Source of the DNA: Trichodelitschia bisporula
Lineage: Eukaryota; Ascomycota; Dothideomycetes; Phaeotrichales; Phaeotrichaceae
Direction: 5' to 3'
NCBI GenBank assembly: GCA_010356995.1
Contig: ML996690.1
Span: 1,086,217-1,150,216 of the forward strand
DNA: 64,000 nucleotides
Position 1 is the stretch's first letter, and each line of letters begins with the position of its first letter. Below are positions 43,601-54,334 of the stretch, in pieces. The notes beneath the pieces were generated by a model. The model did no database searches. It was given only the letters and a program-made list of their open reading frames with translations, and was not told the DNA's origin. The translations under genes and the position numbers were made by a program.

Positions 43601-46069
43601 AACTTTGAGTGCTGTTCCACGAGTCCCGACGAGAGATTCTCTCTCAGCCCTGGCGAGCATTCTGTGCATTTACGCATGACGAACGAGGAACTGGAGAAAT
43701 CAGTCGCGAAGGTCGTCGAAGTCGCGCGGACTCCCGAACTCTGGGAGGAGAAGGTAGACAAGTTGCTTTCTGAAGGCAAGCCGTCTGTCAAGTCTCTTCG
43801 CTCTCTTCTGGCCGAAGGAAACCAAATCAGCATCCACTGGGAACTGCCGCAGCTGCCAGCGCTGAAGACCTTTGTGGATCGGTGCAACGAGTGGATTGAG
43901 GAGGCACTGAACTACACCACCCGGAAGCAGCAAAATCGCCGCAAGAACGAGCGGGCATGGCGCCGAAGCAGCATGCGAAATCAAGAACTTGAGGACCGCG
44001 AGCGCGAACTTCGCAATGTTGACAACATCAAGCGTCTCCTCAAAAGCGCCGATGCGCTTGGGTTTGAATGCCCGGATCTGGACCTCCTGCGCGAGCGCTC
44101 GGACAAGATCACAGAATTCCAAAAACGTGCGCATGCTGCTCTCAACCGAGTCAACATTGGGACGGTTGAACTCGATGAGCTGATCGAAGATGGCAAGTCC
44201 TTCAATATTGACATGCCGGAAATTGAGAAACTTGAGCGTCGGGTGCGCACCGTCAAGTGGTTCGAGACGGCCAAAGAGTTTGTGGAGAGGCTTAACTCGC
44301 CCAACCCTCTTTCACTTCAAGAGGTCACCGAATTCATCCAGCAGGGGAAGGAGCTCAACGTCCCTGACAGCGACACCTACATGGCTTACTTCCTTTCACA
44401 GAAAGAGCACGGCGAGTTCTGGGAGGGAAAGGCGAAGGAGCTGATGTCGAATGAGCACGTCAACTTTACTCAGTTGGACGCTCTTGCGAAGCAGGCCACC
44501 CAGCTGCCTGTGTCGAAGGAGACTCTCGCGGCCATTGATGCTATCCTCGAAAAGCAACGGGAAGCTCAGGATCGCATCATGTCGCTCTATCAGCGCAGCA
44601 AAGACCCAGATCTTCGGCGTCGTCCTAAGTACAAGGAGGTCCGCGATGCGATGGAGGCGCTTAATGAACTCAACAGTAAACCTCTCGGGACTCTGGACCT
44701 TGAGCGTGAACAGAAGCGCCACGAAGACTGGATGCGTCGGGGCAAAAAGCTGTTCGGCAAGGCCAACGCTCCGTTGCACATCCTTCTGCAGCACATGCAG
44801 TACGTGGAAGAGCGCAATGAGGCTTGTCTCGATCTCCGCGACCAGCCTAGAATGCCGGTAGAGCCCTCGTCTAGAGAGGCTACTCCTGACAACCCGGCGG
44901 ACCTTGAGAACCGCGATGTTTTCTGCATTTGCCGCAAGCCGGAATCGGGCATGATGATTGAGTGCGAGCTCTGCCACGAGTGGTTGGTCACATCCAAAGT
45001 TTTGGTCAATTTTCCTAACATTCCTAGGTACCACGGTAAGTGCCTCAAGATCGCTCGTGGCAAGATTCGGGAAGACGACAAGTACACGTGTCCCATCTGT
45101 GACTATCGTCTGAAGATTCCTCGCGACGCAGCTCGGCCTAGGCTGGAGGACCTGCAATACTGGCAGGATGAAATTCCCAACCTTCCCTTCCAACCCGAGG
45201 AAGAGGAGGTTCTGGACAAAATCATCAACAAAGCCTTGGAGTTCAGAAACCACATTGCTAGCATGATCAACCCCATGGTGTCGACGCCCGACGAGCTCCA
45301 AGTTCAACGCTTCTATCTTCGCAAGATTGAGGGCGCGGATGTCCTGCTCACTAATGAAACGAACTTCCTGAGGCAAGAGCTCCACAAATGGGCCCCGGTT
45401 GCTCCCGAGCCACCGAAGCTCATCGAAATGTCGCTTTCGACGCGCAAACCGCGGCCGACGAAGCAGCAAAAGCTGATGAATCAATATGGCGTCTCCGATC
45501 CAGAGCAGCTTCCAGCGCATCTCCGACCCAAGCCGCCGAACCCGAAGAGGAAAGAGCGGGAGGAGAAAAAGTTGAGCGCATCGAGCAGCAAGCAGGGTTC
45601 CGCAGGAGTAAATGAGTCCCACACGCCTCCTGGACTTCCCCTCGGGGTTAGCCACTCACACGCACCGAGCAACTCCCTCCCCACCGTTCAGGACCATCAG
45701 GCTACGTTCTCATACGACGCCATGGGCAGCTCAATGGGATCCTCATACCGGCCTCAGGTGGAGGAACCGATGTTCACCACGACCAGTCGGCACGTCGGTC
45801 TTTCCGGTCTTTCGCAAGGTGCACCCAGCCCTATCATGCCCACGCACTCTGCTGGCATCGATCCTCAGCTAGAAAACATGTTCAGCAACCCGAGTTCCAC
45901 TACCAACCACAAGCCTGTGGACCCAATGCGGCCTAATCAGGTCTTCACCAGCGGCGTCGCTCATGGGGATGGCAGCGATCCCATCGATTTCGGCACCTTT
46001 ACCAACGAGGGTGCCGCCGAGGAGGCGTTTAGTGGATTCAACGAGGCTCTGGATCCGGAGGCGAACTAA
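40657..46069 (+). CDS. kdmB: KdmB/Lid2-type JARID1 histone H3K4 demethylase
   Basis: Exons 40657-41134, 41189-42025, 42190-42290, 42344-44982 and 45028-46069 give 1698 residues. The order is JmjN (97-137), ARID (about 165-265, LNYLDQLAKFHKQRS), PHD1 (from CESCGKADEP, about 474-524), JmjC, C5HC2 zinc finger (from CSYCKAFC, about 864), PLU-1 helical region and PHD2 (about 1330-1385). The Fe(II) ligands are present: H659 and E661 in CWHSEDH and H747 in QAYHAGFNHG. Such enzymes remove methyl groups from H3K4me3/2 with 2-oxoglutarate and act in gene silencing; in Aspergillus KdmB also affects secondary metabolism. Two introns (41135-41188 and 44983-45027) are multiples of three without stops, so retention would add residues without a frameshift. 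The second splits the core of PHD2. Confidence 0.95.
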
Positions 46070-46981
46070 GGCTGGGCTTGCACATAGCCCTCGACTTTGT
46101 ACTTTGTCTTTGATCCAAGGCGTCATGGTGGGGGAATATGGAGGCTATACGGTGGACGGGGGTGCGGCGTTTTTACACCTTTTTCTCATGGGCAAGGTAC
46201 AGCTTCGGTAATGTACCGGCTAGAACGGCGGACTTCGGCGTTCTTCAAATGGTGCACTTGTTCAGCTTCCCCAGTTTCAGCACGAGCCTCACACGTATTG
46301 TTTGCTTGTACTATGCCAGCATTTTTCTCCCGACTTGTGTTTCACTAGTGTGTGTTGCTGAACCGCCTCATGGGGCGATTTACGTAATGGAGGGTCAAAT
46401 GGTTACATGGAGTTGTGACGATAACTCGTTCTACTTGTTATTGAGTGACATTGTGTGTGCTCGATCGTCCCCCCTTTTTCGGCCCTCGGTGAGGTTCCAG
46501 CATGATATGGGTCGGTTGCCTTGTATGATAATTGACGTACGCAAAGTCATCTGAAATCGCATCACGCAGTCTTCCGCCTATTAGAACTAGTCTATGTAAA
46601 CGATCACCATCCGTACCCCTCGCTTCAGTGTCGTCTTTGTCGTCTTTGTCGTCGTATCAGAAACATGTCAAGAAGCCCAAAGACCACGGCTACAAAACCC
46701 AGCCCCATGAGTAGATGCAAAGACACAGCAGAACCACGTACCAGCGCCCAAATCCCCCGTCTGATGTGGATGGAAGGAGCATTGATATGTCAGGAAGGCG
46801 CATACTAAGGGTCATGATGTAATGAGCGCATGATAGAAGGAAGTAGCAAAGGGGGACACTTTGTCATCGCGTATTTAAGTCCTGAATGACTCTGTCTCCC
46901 TTTCTCTCTTTGTCTTCTACTTCAATCTTCACTTTACACAGTTTCCTTTGCCTGCGTACCGAGCCTTACTCCCATCACCGT
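46070..46981. other. kdmB 3' flank
   Basis: T-rich sequence with a three-copy 9-bp repeat (TCGTCTTTG) at about 46624-46650. No gene was seen. Confidence 0.5.
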
Positions 46982-47770
46982 CTACCCATCCTCCACCGCC
47001 GCACACACGCCTGTTGGCGGCTCCTCCCCCCTCAACGGCTCCTCCTCCTTGAGCGGCTCAACCCTCAACCCACACATAAGCATCACCACCCTATCATAAA
47101 CCTCACACGGCCTAACCAGCCCCAAAAACCCCACCCGTCCCTCGCCCACCTCCGCATACGCCATCGCAGTCTTCTCCTCCCCACCCCTCACCAACATGGG
47201 CGGAAACACCTCCGTCCCCTCCTGCCCATCCCCACCCCCCCCCTCTTCGTCCTCCTCCACCTCCTCCCCCGCCTCCCCCCCCGCAAGATATATCCTCTCC
47301 CGCCCCTCCACCCCATGCAAAAACACACCCTTCCCCCCATCCACCTCCCTCGCCAAACACCTCCTCACCCGCCCCGTAACCCTAGGATTCAACACCAGCC
47401 CCGCGCGCTCATACGCGCCAAATCGCCACCCCAGACCCCACTCCCCGAAAAACCCATCCATGGCCTCAAAATCCGCAAATGTGGCGAACACACCCATGCA
47501 CACCACGATCCCCCCGGCCCAGACGTATTCATGTAGTGCCATGCGCACGCCGGTGTTGGCGGGGAGCGTAACGCCCGGGTCGACGAGGAGGATGGCCCGG
47601 GGCGGGGTGTTGGTGCGTAGGAGGTCGAGGGCGGTGGTGGGGGTGGTTACGCGGAGGAGCGTGGTGAGGGAGGAGAGGGAGGAGAGGAGGGGGGAGAAGA
47701 GCGTGTCTAGGCTGTAGGGTTGGAGTTGGAAGAGGAGGATGTAGTCACGCGGGGGGCGGGGGGGTGGCAT
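46982..47770 (-). CDS. conserved fungal protein of unknown function
   Basis: This is a single-exon 262-residue protein from the ATG at 47770; the frame extends upstream without an ATG. It begins MPPPRPPRDYILLFQLQPYS. The N-terminal 150 residues look like an alpha/beta fold: PRAILLVDPGVTL, then HEYVWAGGIVVCMGVFATFA, then FFGEWGLGWRFGAYERAG. I recall similar Pezizomycotina proteins in which this part resembles a glutamine-amidotransferase-like or flavodoxin-like core, but no function. After residue 200 comes a Glu/Gly-rich low-complexity run (GEEVEEDEEGGGGDGQEG). The coding strand switches from C-rich to G-rich near 47510. Confidence 0.65.
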   Translation of the reverse strand: MPPPRPPRDYILLFQLQPYSLDTLFSPLLSSLSSLTTLLRVTTPTTALDLLRTNTPPRAILLVDPGVTLPANTGVRMALHEYVWAGGIVVCMGVFATFADFEAMDGFFGEWGLGWRFGAYERAGLVLNPRVTGRVRRCLAREVDGGKGVFLHGVEGRERIYLAGGEAGEEVEEDEEGGGGDGQEGTEVFPPMLVRGGEEKTAMAYAEVGEGRVGFLGLVRPCEVYDRVVMLMCGLRVEPLKEEEPLRGEEPPTGVCAAVEDG

Positions 47771-48366
47771 GGTTGGGGCTGGGGTTGTGGGCGCGAGTTG
47801 CGGTCGTGATGGTGAGATGACGGTGACTCCAGCACTGCGGTTGCAGTCTCCAGCAATGGCAATGGCGAAGTAGGAAGCAGCAACAATTAGCTTCGCAGAG
47901 ATAGGATGCAGTAAAGCAAAGCCCGGACGCGGAAGCACAACAAAGAATCACAGCAGCGTGGCCGTCGGCGGGGCAATCAATGTTTGTATTTGCCCCTCTA
48001 CTCACACCACACATCTCCGCGACCGGGCAACCATAGCTCGGTTGCTTTTTGCGGTGAAGAACGCCGCCCGCATTCGCCAATGTGCAGATGCCAGCTTCTC
48101 GGCCCGTGGTTCGTCGGCGCAGGCGCGAGACACTCGGGCGCGTCTCACACGGCCCCGCTTCGGGAAGGCCAATTACACGATCCGTGTATGCTGCACGGAC
48201 GGTGCGCGGGGGGCACGTGATGCTACGTTGGACCGGTATGGCTTCGTGCGGGAGTGCGGGTCATGAAGCCAGGTCCAAAATTGGCGGGCATGGCTGGCGG
48301 GCGTACGATAGTAACCGTCCATCCATCGCCATCCAGTACCAGAACAGTCCCGGCCTCGCCGCCCGC
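47771..48366. other. intergenic between tandem minus-strand genes
   Basis: It holds the promoter of the unknown gene and the 3' flank of COG2. No gene was seen. Confidence 0.45.
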
Positions 48367-49250
48367 CTACCTCCCCCTCCCCGCCCTTACCTCCCCAATA
48401 ACCCTAACCGCCTCCACCCCCTCCTCCATCGTAGCATACAATCCCATAACCCTCACCACCCTCCCCCTGCCCTCCCCCCTGAGTGCCTCCCTAAGCGCGG
48501 TCCCGAGATCGAGTAACAGCGTCCCCCGGACCGTTTTCAGTCTCTCCGCCTGGGAGTGCAGGAACGGGTGTTCGCCCAAAGAGGCCACGAGCTGCGTGGC
48601 GGAGACATATGCTTGCGTGAGACGCTGCAGCCGGGCTAGGCTGGTTAGACCCTCGTCGTCTTCATCCTCGTCGGTTTCGCTGTCGTCGGTTTCGCTTCGC
48701 TCACCGACGGCGAGTCCCTCTTCCAATTCCCCGATCCGGGAATGTACTTCCACCAACCCCCTCGCGAGCTCCTTGTCCCTCCTCACCCTTTCACGCTCGC
48801 GAACCAACCCATCCGCCACCCCCGTGCGTCTCCCCACACTCTCCCTAACCGCGCCCACGCCCTTCACGAAACCCAATAACCCAACCCTAACCTCCTCGAC
48901 CCTCTCCTCTCCGCCCCTTAAATCCGCACCTAGAGTAAGGAACGCCTGATACTCATCGTTCACTAAGTCGAGGAGTTCTTTAGCGAGGGTCTGCGAGCGG
49001 GTTCTGAGTTCGGAGCGCAGGTCGGCGAGGGTTTGGTGCCGGTTGTGCAGCGTGGAGAGGTAGCCACTGGGACTGAAATGGGGTGCTAGGAAGGCGGAGC
49101 GGGGGAGGGGTTGTGGGTAGGGGAGGTTGTCCGTGTCGCTATCGCTGTCGGAGGTGGTGGAGGAGGAGTGGTTGGAGGGGGTGTTGAGCTGCGGGCGTTA
49201 GCTTTGGGGGTTGGGCTGGAGGGCTGGGGGCGTACGTAGAAGGCGCTCAT
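48367..49250 (-). CDS. cog2: conserved oligomeric Golgi complex subunit 2
   Basis: A five-codon first exon (49250-49236, MSAFY) joins exon 2 (49188-48367) across a 47-nt intron (GTACGC donor, GCTAACG branch point, CCGCAG acceptor), giving 278 residues. Fungal COG2 hallmarks are present: an acidic start, LPYPQPLPRSAFLAPHFSP, LHNRHQTLADLRSELRTRSQ, and LVNDEYQAFLTLGADLRGGE followed by VEEVRVGLLGF. The rest is coiled coil. COG2 belongs to lobe A of the COG tether for retrograde vesicles at the Golgi. The short length is normal for fungi; animal COG2 is far longer. It shares a divergent promoter with the Nudix gene. Confidence 0.9.
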
Positions 49251-49653
49251 TGTTGCGGATGAGAAGAGACGCGGTGGTGATGTTGTACTGTACGTTATGA
49301 ACGCGAGGTGCCGTGACGTGACGCGCGTGCGGCGTTTCGGCGTTAAGCCCACGTGTGGGTGGGTTGGATGGGTAAGCTCTGACAGGGATGGGGAGTGAGT
49401 GGCTATCGATAACCGCGGGTGAGTGATCAAATGGGGCAATTACTAAGAAAGGCTTCCCCCCCCACCCCCCCCACCCCGCGAAGGAACCCCGCCATGGCGA
49501 ATAAAAGGGTGGAAAGAGGCTGATTGAGCGGGGGAGAAAGAGCTTGAAATATCATTCTACCTTCACAGCTTCGTTGAGCAGTAAAAGCAGTTCCCCCTTA
49601 TCTCTACATTTCCATATCGCAAGGCATACAGCACAAGCTAGAACGAAGCGACA
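49251..49653. promoter_or_regulatory. divergent promoter cog2 / npy1
   Basis: 403 bp between start codons. It contains a C-tract (about 49456-49476, two C runs split by A) and a TATA-like AATAAAA at about 49500 on the npy1 side. Confidence 0.5.
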
Positions 49654-50877
49654 ATGCCCCCCGCCGCCCAACCCGACCTCCCCCTCTCCCCTCACGGCGA
49701 AATCGACTCCATGCTCTCTCGCAAATTCGGCAAAGAAGTAGCAAACTACTTCTCCGGCTCCCCCCTAAACCGCGTCGCCTTCCTGCGAACCGACCACACC
49801 TTCCTCACCCAAGCCCTCCACCACCCGAGCACAACCTTCATCCTCTTCAAAGATCTAAACCCGCTCCTCAAGGACCCAGCCACCCTCGCCACGGTCCCGT
49901 ACTCAACCGTCAAACCCCTTGTAGGCGAAAACCCGTACTTGACGCCGGAGGCCGAGCAAATCGCAGCCTACAACAGCAGCACGTACATCCCGACGCTCAT
50001 ATTCCTCGGCCTGGACCCCGCCCCCCCCTCGCCCCTGACATATAAATCGCACTCCGGCGCACCCGTCTTCGCCCTCGACGTCACCCCCCGCGCCCACCTC
50101 ACAGATGCCTCCAACAACCTCATCTCCTCCCTAACATCCCAATCCCTCTCCTTCAGCACAGGCCGGCACAACCTCACCCTCCCCCCCTCCGCCGCCGCGC
50201 TCTACGCCTCAGCGCGTCACCTGCTAGACTGGAACACGCGGAACCCCTTCTGCGCCCAATGCGGCTCCCCCACCCTCTCCACCAACGCAGGCTGGAAGCG
50301 CACGTGCCCGCCCAGCGACACCGCGTTTCAAACACCCCGCCCGAGCTGCGTCAGCCGCGGTGCCATCAGTAATATCTGTTTCCCGCGGACCGACCCCACG
50401 GTCATCATGGCCGTGATATCCGCCTCGGGGGATAAGATACTCCTGGGGCGGCAGAACCGCTGGCCAGCGCATTGGTACTCCACCCTCGCCGGCTTCCTAG
50501 AACCCGCGGAGAGCGTTGAAGAAGCCGTGCGGCGCGAAGTGTGGGAAGAGAGCGGCGTAAGGGTGGGCAGGGTCGTGGTGCACTCCACGCAGCCCTGGCC
50601 CTACCCCGCGAATCTCATGATCGGGGCTGTGGGGCAGGCGCTCCCTGACGGCGAGGCTGTGGATCTGGGGAATGATCCCGAGTTGGAGGATGCGCGGTGG
50701 TTTGAGTTGGCTGAGGTGAGGGAGGCGCTCCGGGTGGGGACGAGTGGGCTGGGGGAGGAAGCGGGGCCGGGTTATAAGGAGGGGGGACTGCGGTTGCCGC
50801 CCCGGACGGCGATTGCGCACCAGTTGTTGGATGCGGTTGTGAATGGGGGGTTTTTGGCGGGGGTGGTGAAGATCTAG
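49654..50877 (+). CDS. npy1: NADH pyrophosphatase (NPY1/NUDT12-type Nudix hydrolase)
   Basis: This is an intronless 407-residue protein. The N-terminal NUDIX-like domain (PLNRVAFLRTDHTF) is followed by a zinc ribbon with C200, C203, C218 and C232 (FCAQCGSPTLSTNAGWKRTC). The Nudix box at 280-302 is complete (GFLEPAESVEEAVRREVWEE then SGV). The NADH-specific sequence SQPWPFPxS of NudC-type enzymes appears as STQPWPYPANLM. The reaction is hydrolysis of NAD(H) to NMN(H) and AMP, and related enzymes remove NAD caps from RNA. Yeast Npy1 is peroxisomal, but no C-terminal SKL-type signal is visible here (ends VVKI). Third positions change from C-rich to G-rich near 50400. Confidence 0.93.
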   Translation: MPPAAQPDLPLSPHGEIDSMLSRKFGKEVANYFSGSPLNRVAFLRTDHTFLTQALHHPSTTFILFKDLNPLLKDPATLATVPYSTVKPLVGENPYLTPEAEQIAAYNSSTYIPTLIFLGLDPAPPSPLTYKSHSGAPVFALDVTPRAHLTDASNNLISSLTSQSLSFSTGRHNLTLPPSAAALYASARHLLDWNTRNPFCAQCGSPTLSTNAGWKRTCPPSDTAFQTPRPSCVSRGAISNICFPRTDPTVIMAVISASGDKILLGRQNRWPAHWYSTLAGFLEPAESVEEAVRREVWEESGVRVGRVVVHSTQPWPYPANLMIGAVGQALPDGEAVDLGNDPELEDARWFELAEVREALRVGTSGLGEEAGPGYKEGGLRLPPRTAIAHQLLDAVVNGGFLAGVVKI

Positions 50878-51340
50878 AACTAGATGTTAGTGTTGGTCGT
50901 TGCTTGCCTGCTTCGCGCGCGACGTAGATAGCCTCCATCGACCTGTAGATCCGCAAGACCTACGCCGGCTAGAACACGCGCAAGGGAAATGTAGAGAAAT
51001 AGAGTCTATATTTATTGAGGAGAGTCGTCTCGTATCCCAAATGTCGCGTCGCGCGGGTACAGACCTAGCGAAAGGCAGAAAAAGAAAGGCAATGAAGTCA
51101 CATCAAGTGCCCACGAGAACGCCGGATAATCCCTCCGTTGTATCTCGAATCATGACGTCCGTTCAATCAACCGCCGAAAAATATCTGCGCAAGTGTATCA
51201 TCAGCCTCGCCGCATGTCATAACGGCATATCACAAACATAACACCAAGCCATCGTGAACCAATTTTACCCCCGTCCATGCACCACCAAACCCCCCTCCAT
51301 GCCTCAGCACCTAACCCTCAACCCCATCTCCACAACCCCA
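50878..51340. other. 3' flank between convergent genes
   Basis: Between the npy1 and ugo1 stops. A C-rich tract begins at about 51260. No gene was seen. Confidence 0.5.
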
Positions 51341-53041
51341 TCAAAACTCCCCCCCTCCAGCCCCACCCAACGCCCCCGCCCCCCACACCCCCACCAACCC
51401 CCAAAACCCCACCCTCCACCCCCTCCAAAGCCCCTTAACACCCTGCCCCCTCCTCGGCGGCGGTAACATCGCCCCCATCCCCCCGGCACTAACCGGCGTC
51501 TGGCGGCCCGACTGTATGCCCACGGGCGTACTCGTCCCCAGCGCCGCCACCCCGTTCTGCGGGCGACTATACCCCTCCTCCCTCACGATATACCACACCG
51601 TGCCCCAGACACCACGGTACGGGCCGACGGGCACAATCGTGCGCAACGGTCCCGCTGGCACCTCGTTAGAAGGCAGGATACCCATGGCCCGTTTGGGGGT
51701 CGGCTGCGAGAGGACGGCGATGTGGCCCCGCCGGAGCACGGTTTCAAGGGGCAGTTTGAGGAAGAGTTCGGATAGGGAGGTGCAGAAGCTGGAGAGGGAG
51801 TAGGTGAGTGGGGTTAGGGTCGGGTCGATGTGGAGCCAGGAGCGGAGGAAGAAGGGCGCGCAACTGCTGAGAAGGGGGGGGAGGGTGCTGTGGAGCAGGG
51901 TTATGGGGACGAGGGCCGGGGGCACCGTGCGCGAGGGGAGGGAGCGGAGGGAGGGGAGGAGGGCGCGGGGGGGGGAGGAGGTGGAGGTTAGGATTAGGCT
52001 GGGGAGTGTTAGATGGTATATCGCCTGTGGAGGGGGGTGGCTTACCGCGTGCGCACCATGTCCAGCGGTGCAAGGAGCAGCCCTGCGATGCCGGCTGCTG
52101 CAACGACGACGCCGATACTCGCGAGCGGGCTCGGTGAATCCAGAATATGCGGCCCGCCCAGATGCGCCGCATGCGCGCTGTGCCCCACCAGCCCCGCATC
52201 CGGCAGGTTCATGAGCGCAGAAAGCAGACTCCGCGTCCAGGTCTCGATGGTCTTGAGCAGCACATTGTAGACAAACGTACTATTCGTGCCCTTCCAGATG
52301 CCCCAGGCCCCTTCCTTGGACCACAGCTGCGAGATAACTTCGAGCAGGGAGTCGGAGCGGCGGAGCTCGATCGCGTGGGCGAAGTGTTGCGAGGAGGGGG
52401 TGGGGGTCGCGGAATGGGAGCGGTTGGGCGGGTTTCGGCGGCGAGTGCTGCGGGGCGAGGAGGGGGTTTCGTAGGGCGCGGTGGAGGCGAAGTACGAGGG
52501 TGCTTCGGAGTCGGAGTCTTCTTCGGAGAGATACTGGGAGCCTTGGGTTAGCGCGGGTTCGTAGCTGAGGGTCTTATCGCGAAAATGCACGTACGTCCGA
52601 AACCCGATTATCGCCGTACGCAGCGTAGCTCTGCTGGCCGTTGGCGTGGGTGGGAACGGGCAGAGATTCCGTCCCGCCTGCTAAATGGCACTGCAGGACT
52701 ATTTTGGCGACTTCGAAGGGTTGGGCGAGGAGGATGCTGGTGTAGTTCCATACCGCCTGGTCGAGCAGGCGCTTCGTTACATCGGCCAACGATCCGCTGT
52801 CTTTCTCGGGCAGATAGGTCTCATAGTCGAGATCGGAGAGCAGATCCCTCGCCGATGAACGCAGATCCGGTTTCGAGCTTGGAGGCGGGATCTTGGTGGC
52901 GGCTGCGTGCTGCGTGACGTTTGCAAGCGGTTCTGGCGGTGGGCCGATGGACGGGGGAATATAATACGGGCGGAGCGGATTCGGCGCATCGCGAGACGTG
53001 GACGTCCTAAAGGAAGCATAAGGCCCGCTATCCCGCTCCAT
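51341..53041 (-). CDS. ugo1: UGO1-type mitochondrial outer-membrane fusion protein
   Basis: Exons 53041-52591, 52541-52046 and 51998-51341 give 534 residues. The first donor is GTGCAT; an overlapping stronger-looking GTACGT three bases upstream would break the frame with the only good acceptor. Typical features are the start PNPLRPYYIPPSIGPPPE, a mitochondrial-carrier-like block (NYTSILLAQPFEVAKIVLQC), an acidic insert (YLSEEDSDSEAPSYF), a second carrier-like block (EGAWGIWKGTNSTFVYNVLL) and LLLAPLDMVRTRLILTST formed across the last splice. UGO1 links Fzo1 and Mgm1 in mitochondrial fusion. It is head-to-head with YAH1, 232 bp between start codons. Confidence 0.88.
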
Positions 53042-53273
53042 GTCGGGCGTCGGCGGCGCTTCGTCGTGGTGATGTGGAAGGGGGAAAAGTGGGCGGGAGG
53101 TTGGTGTGTTGTGAGCGGAGAAGCTCTCGCGATTTAACGACCAGCGACAGCGGCGTAGTGTGCATGAAAGATTTCTCGAGTCGTCCCGCCTCCTCCGACC
53201 AGGCCTACTTTTGATATTTCCCACCCCACACCGCAGCAACCTCGTCCCCCGTTATCAGGAAGATATAAACATC
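53042..53273. promoter_or_regulatory. short divergent promoter ugo1 / yah1
   Basis: Only 232 bp separate the two ATGs, so upstream elements are almost certainly shared. No named site was recognised and no CCAAT box was seen. Confidence 0.6.
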
Positions 53274-53967
53274 ATGGCTGCCTTCAGCCGCTTGTCGCAA
53301 TGCTTCCGCTCACTGCTTAATCGTCCACTATCTCAACTCGCATCTTCCTCGCCGCAGACGTCATGCCAGCGCTGTGCGCACACCTCCGCCCGCCAGAGCA
53401 ATTGGCGCCTCGTTTCCGCCGAAAGCCGCTTGCACTCTGCGATTCTTAGCAAGAGTCTCCGTCTCTCTCCCCTTCGACCACGCAGAGCATTCTCTGCAAC
53501 GGCAGTTGCGAGCCATGGCCATCTTCACACACCGAAGCCAGGCGAGGAGTAAGCAAGCTGCCCCACCATAACCCATACCCGCCAACCTAACCCGCCACTT
53601 TCCTAGACGCAAAGTCACATTTATAGACAAGGACGGCGAGCGGCATACCTTTGAAGTCGCCGACGGAGACAATCTGCTCGACATCGCACAAGCGAACGAT
53701 ATCGAGATGGAAGGCGCCTGCGGCGGATCCTGCGCCTGTTCCACCTGCCATGTCATCGTCACCGACGAGGGGTACTACGACAAGATGCCCGAGCCCGAGG
53801 ACGATGAAAACGACATGCTCGATCTCGCATTTGGCCTAACCGAGACAAGCCGCCTCGGTTGCCAGGTTATCATGTCTAAAGAACTCGATGGCCTGGTGGT
53901 TCAACTGCCTTCAATGACGAGGAACTTGCAGGCAAGCGACTTTGTAGACAAGGAAAAGAAGGGCTAG
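53274..53967 (+). CDS. yah1: mitochondrial adrenodoxin-type ferredoxin YAH1
   Basis: Exons 53274-53548 and 53607-53967 join across a 58-nt intron, giving 211 residues. The first 80 residues are an Arg/Ser-rich mitochondrial presequence without acidic clusters. The mature domain begins near VTFIDKDGERHTFEVADG. The 2Fe-2S ligands C130, C136, C139 and C177 are all present (GACGGSCACSTCHVIV and GCQVIM), as is the DDENDMLDLA acidic patch used to dock the reductase. YAH1 gives electrons for Fe-S cluster assembly and for haem A and ubiquinone synthesis. It is essential in yeast. The exon junction falls just before the mature domain. Confidence 0.95.
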
Positions 53968-54334
53968 CTGACTGCTGCTCCACGGGAAGGACTGAACGAC
54001 TGTATGAATACCAAAACATCTAGACTGGGTGGAGCGTTGCTGTTGCACGCCTTGTATCATGTTGCGAACAGAATCTGACTGAATCGTTGATGAACCTGTA
54101 CATAGGGCTACGGCTGTAGGAGTATTCCCCATTCCCCTCCATCGAAAGCAAGCTCCTCGAGCATATGCAAGACGCAATGTACAAGGCCCAGGAGACAGAT
54201 CCCATGCCATTCGTAAGATACCGCAATTACCTCCGCCGGTAGTGTGAGGAGCACGCACTAAAACCCAGATAAGCATCCTTCCATGACGCCAATCGCCCGA
54301 TAACCCTCCCGCCCGAGTAGAACAATGCAGTTGC
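53968..54334. other. 3' flank between convergent genes
   Basis: Between the yah1 and SF3A3 stops. Nothing was seen. Confidence 0.5.

Noticed and set aside
44396-45655. 419-codon minus-strand frame
   Set aside because: Antisense of the demethylase coding region; no independent motif.
48390-48910. CCCTAA-like words resembling telomere repeats
   Set aside because: Isolated copies within cog2 coding sequence, not a tandem array.
48254-48949. 231-codon Ser/Pro plus-strand frame
   Set aside because: Antisense of cog2; low-complexity shadow.
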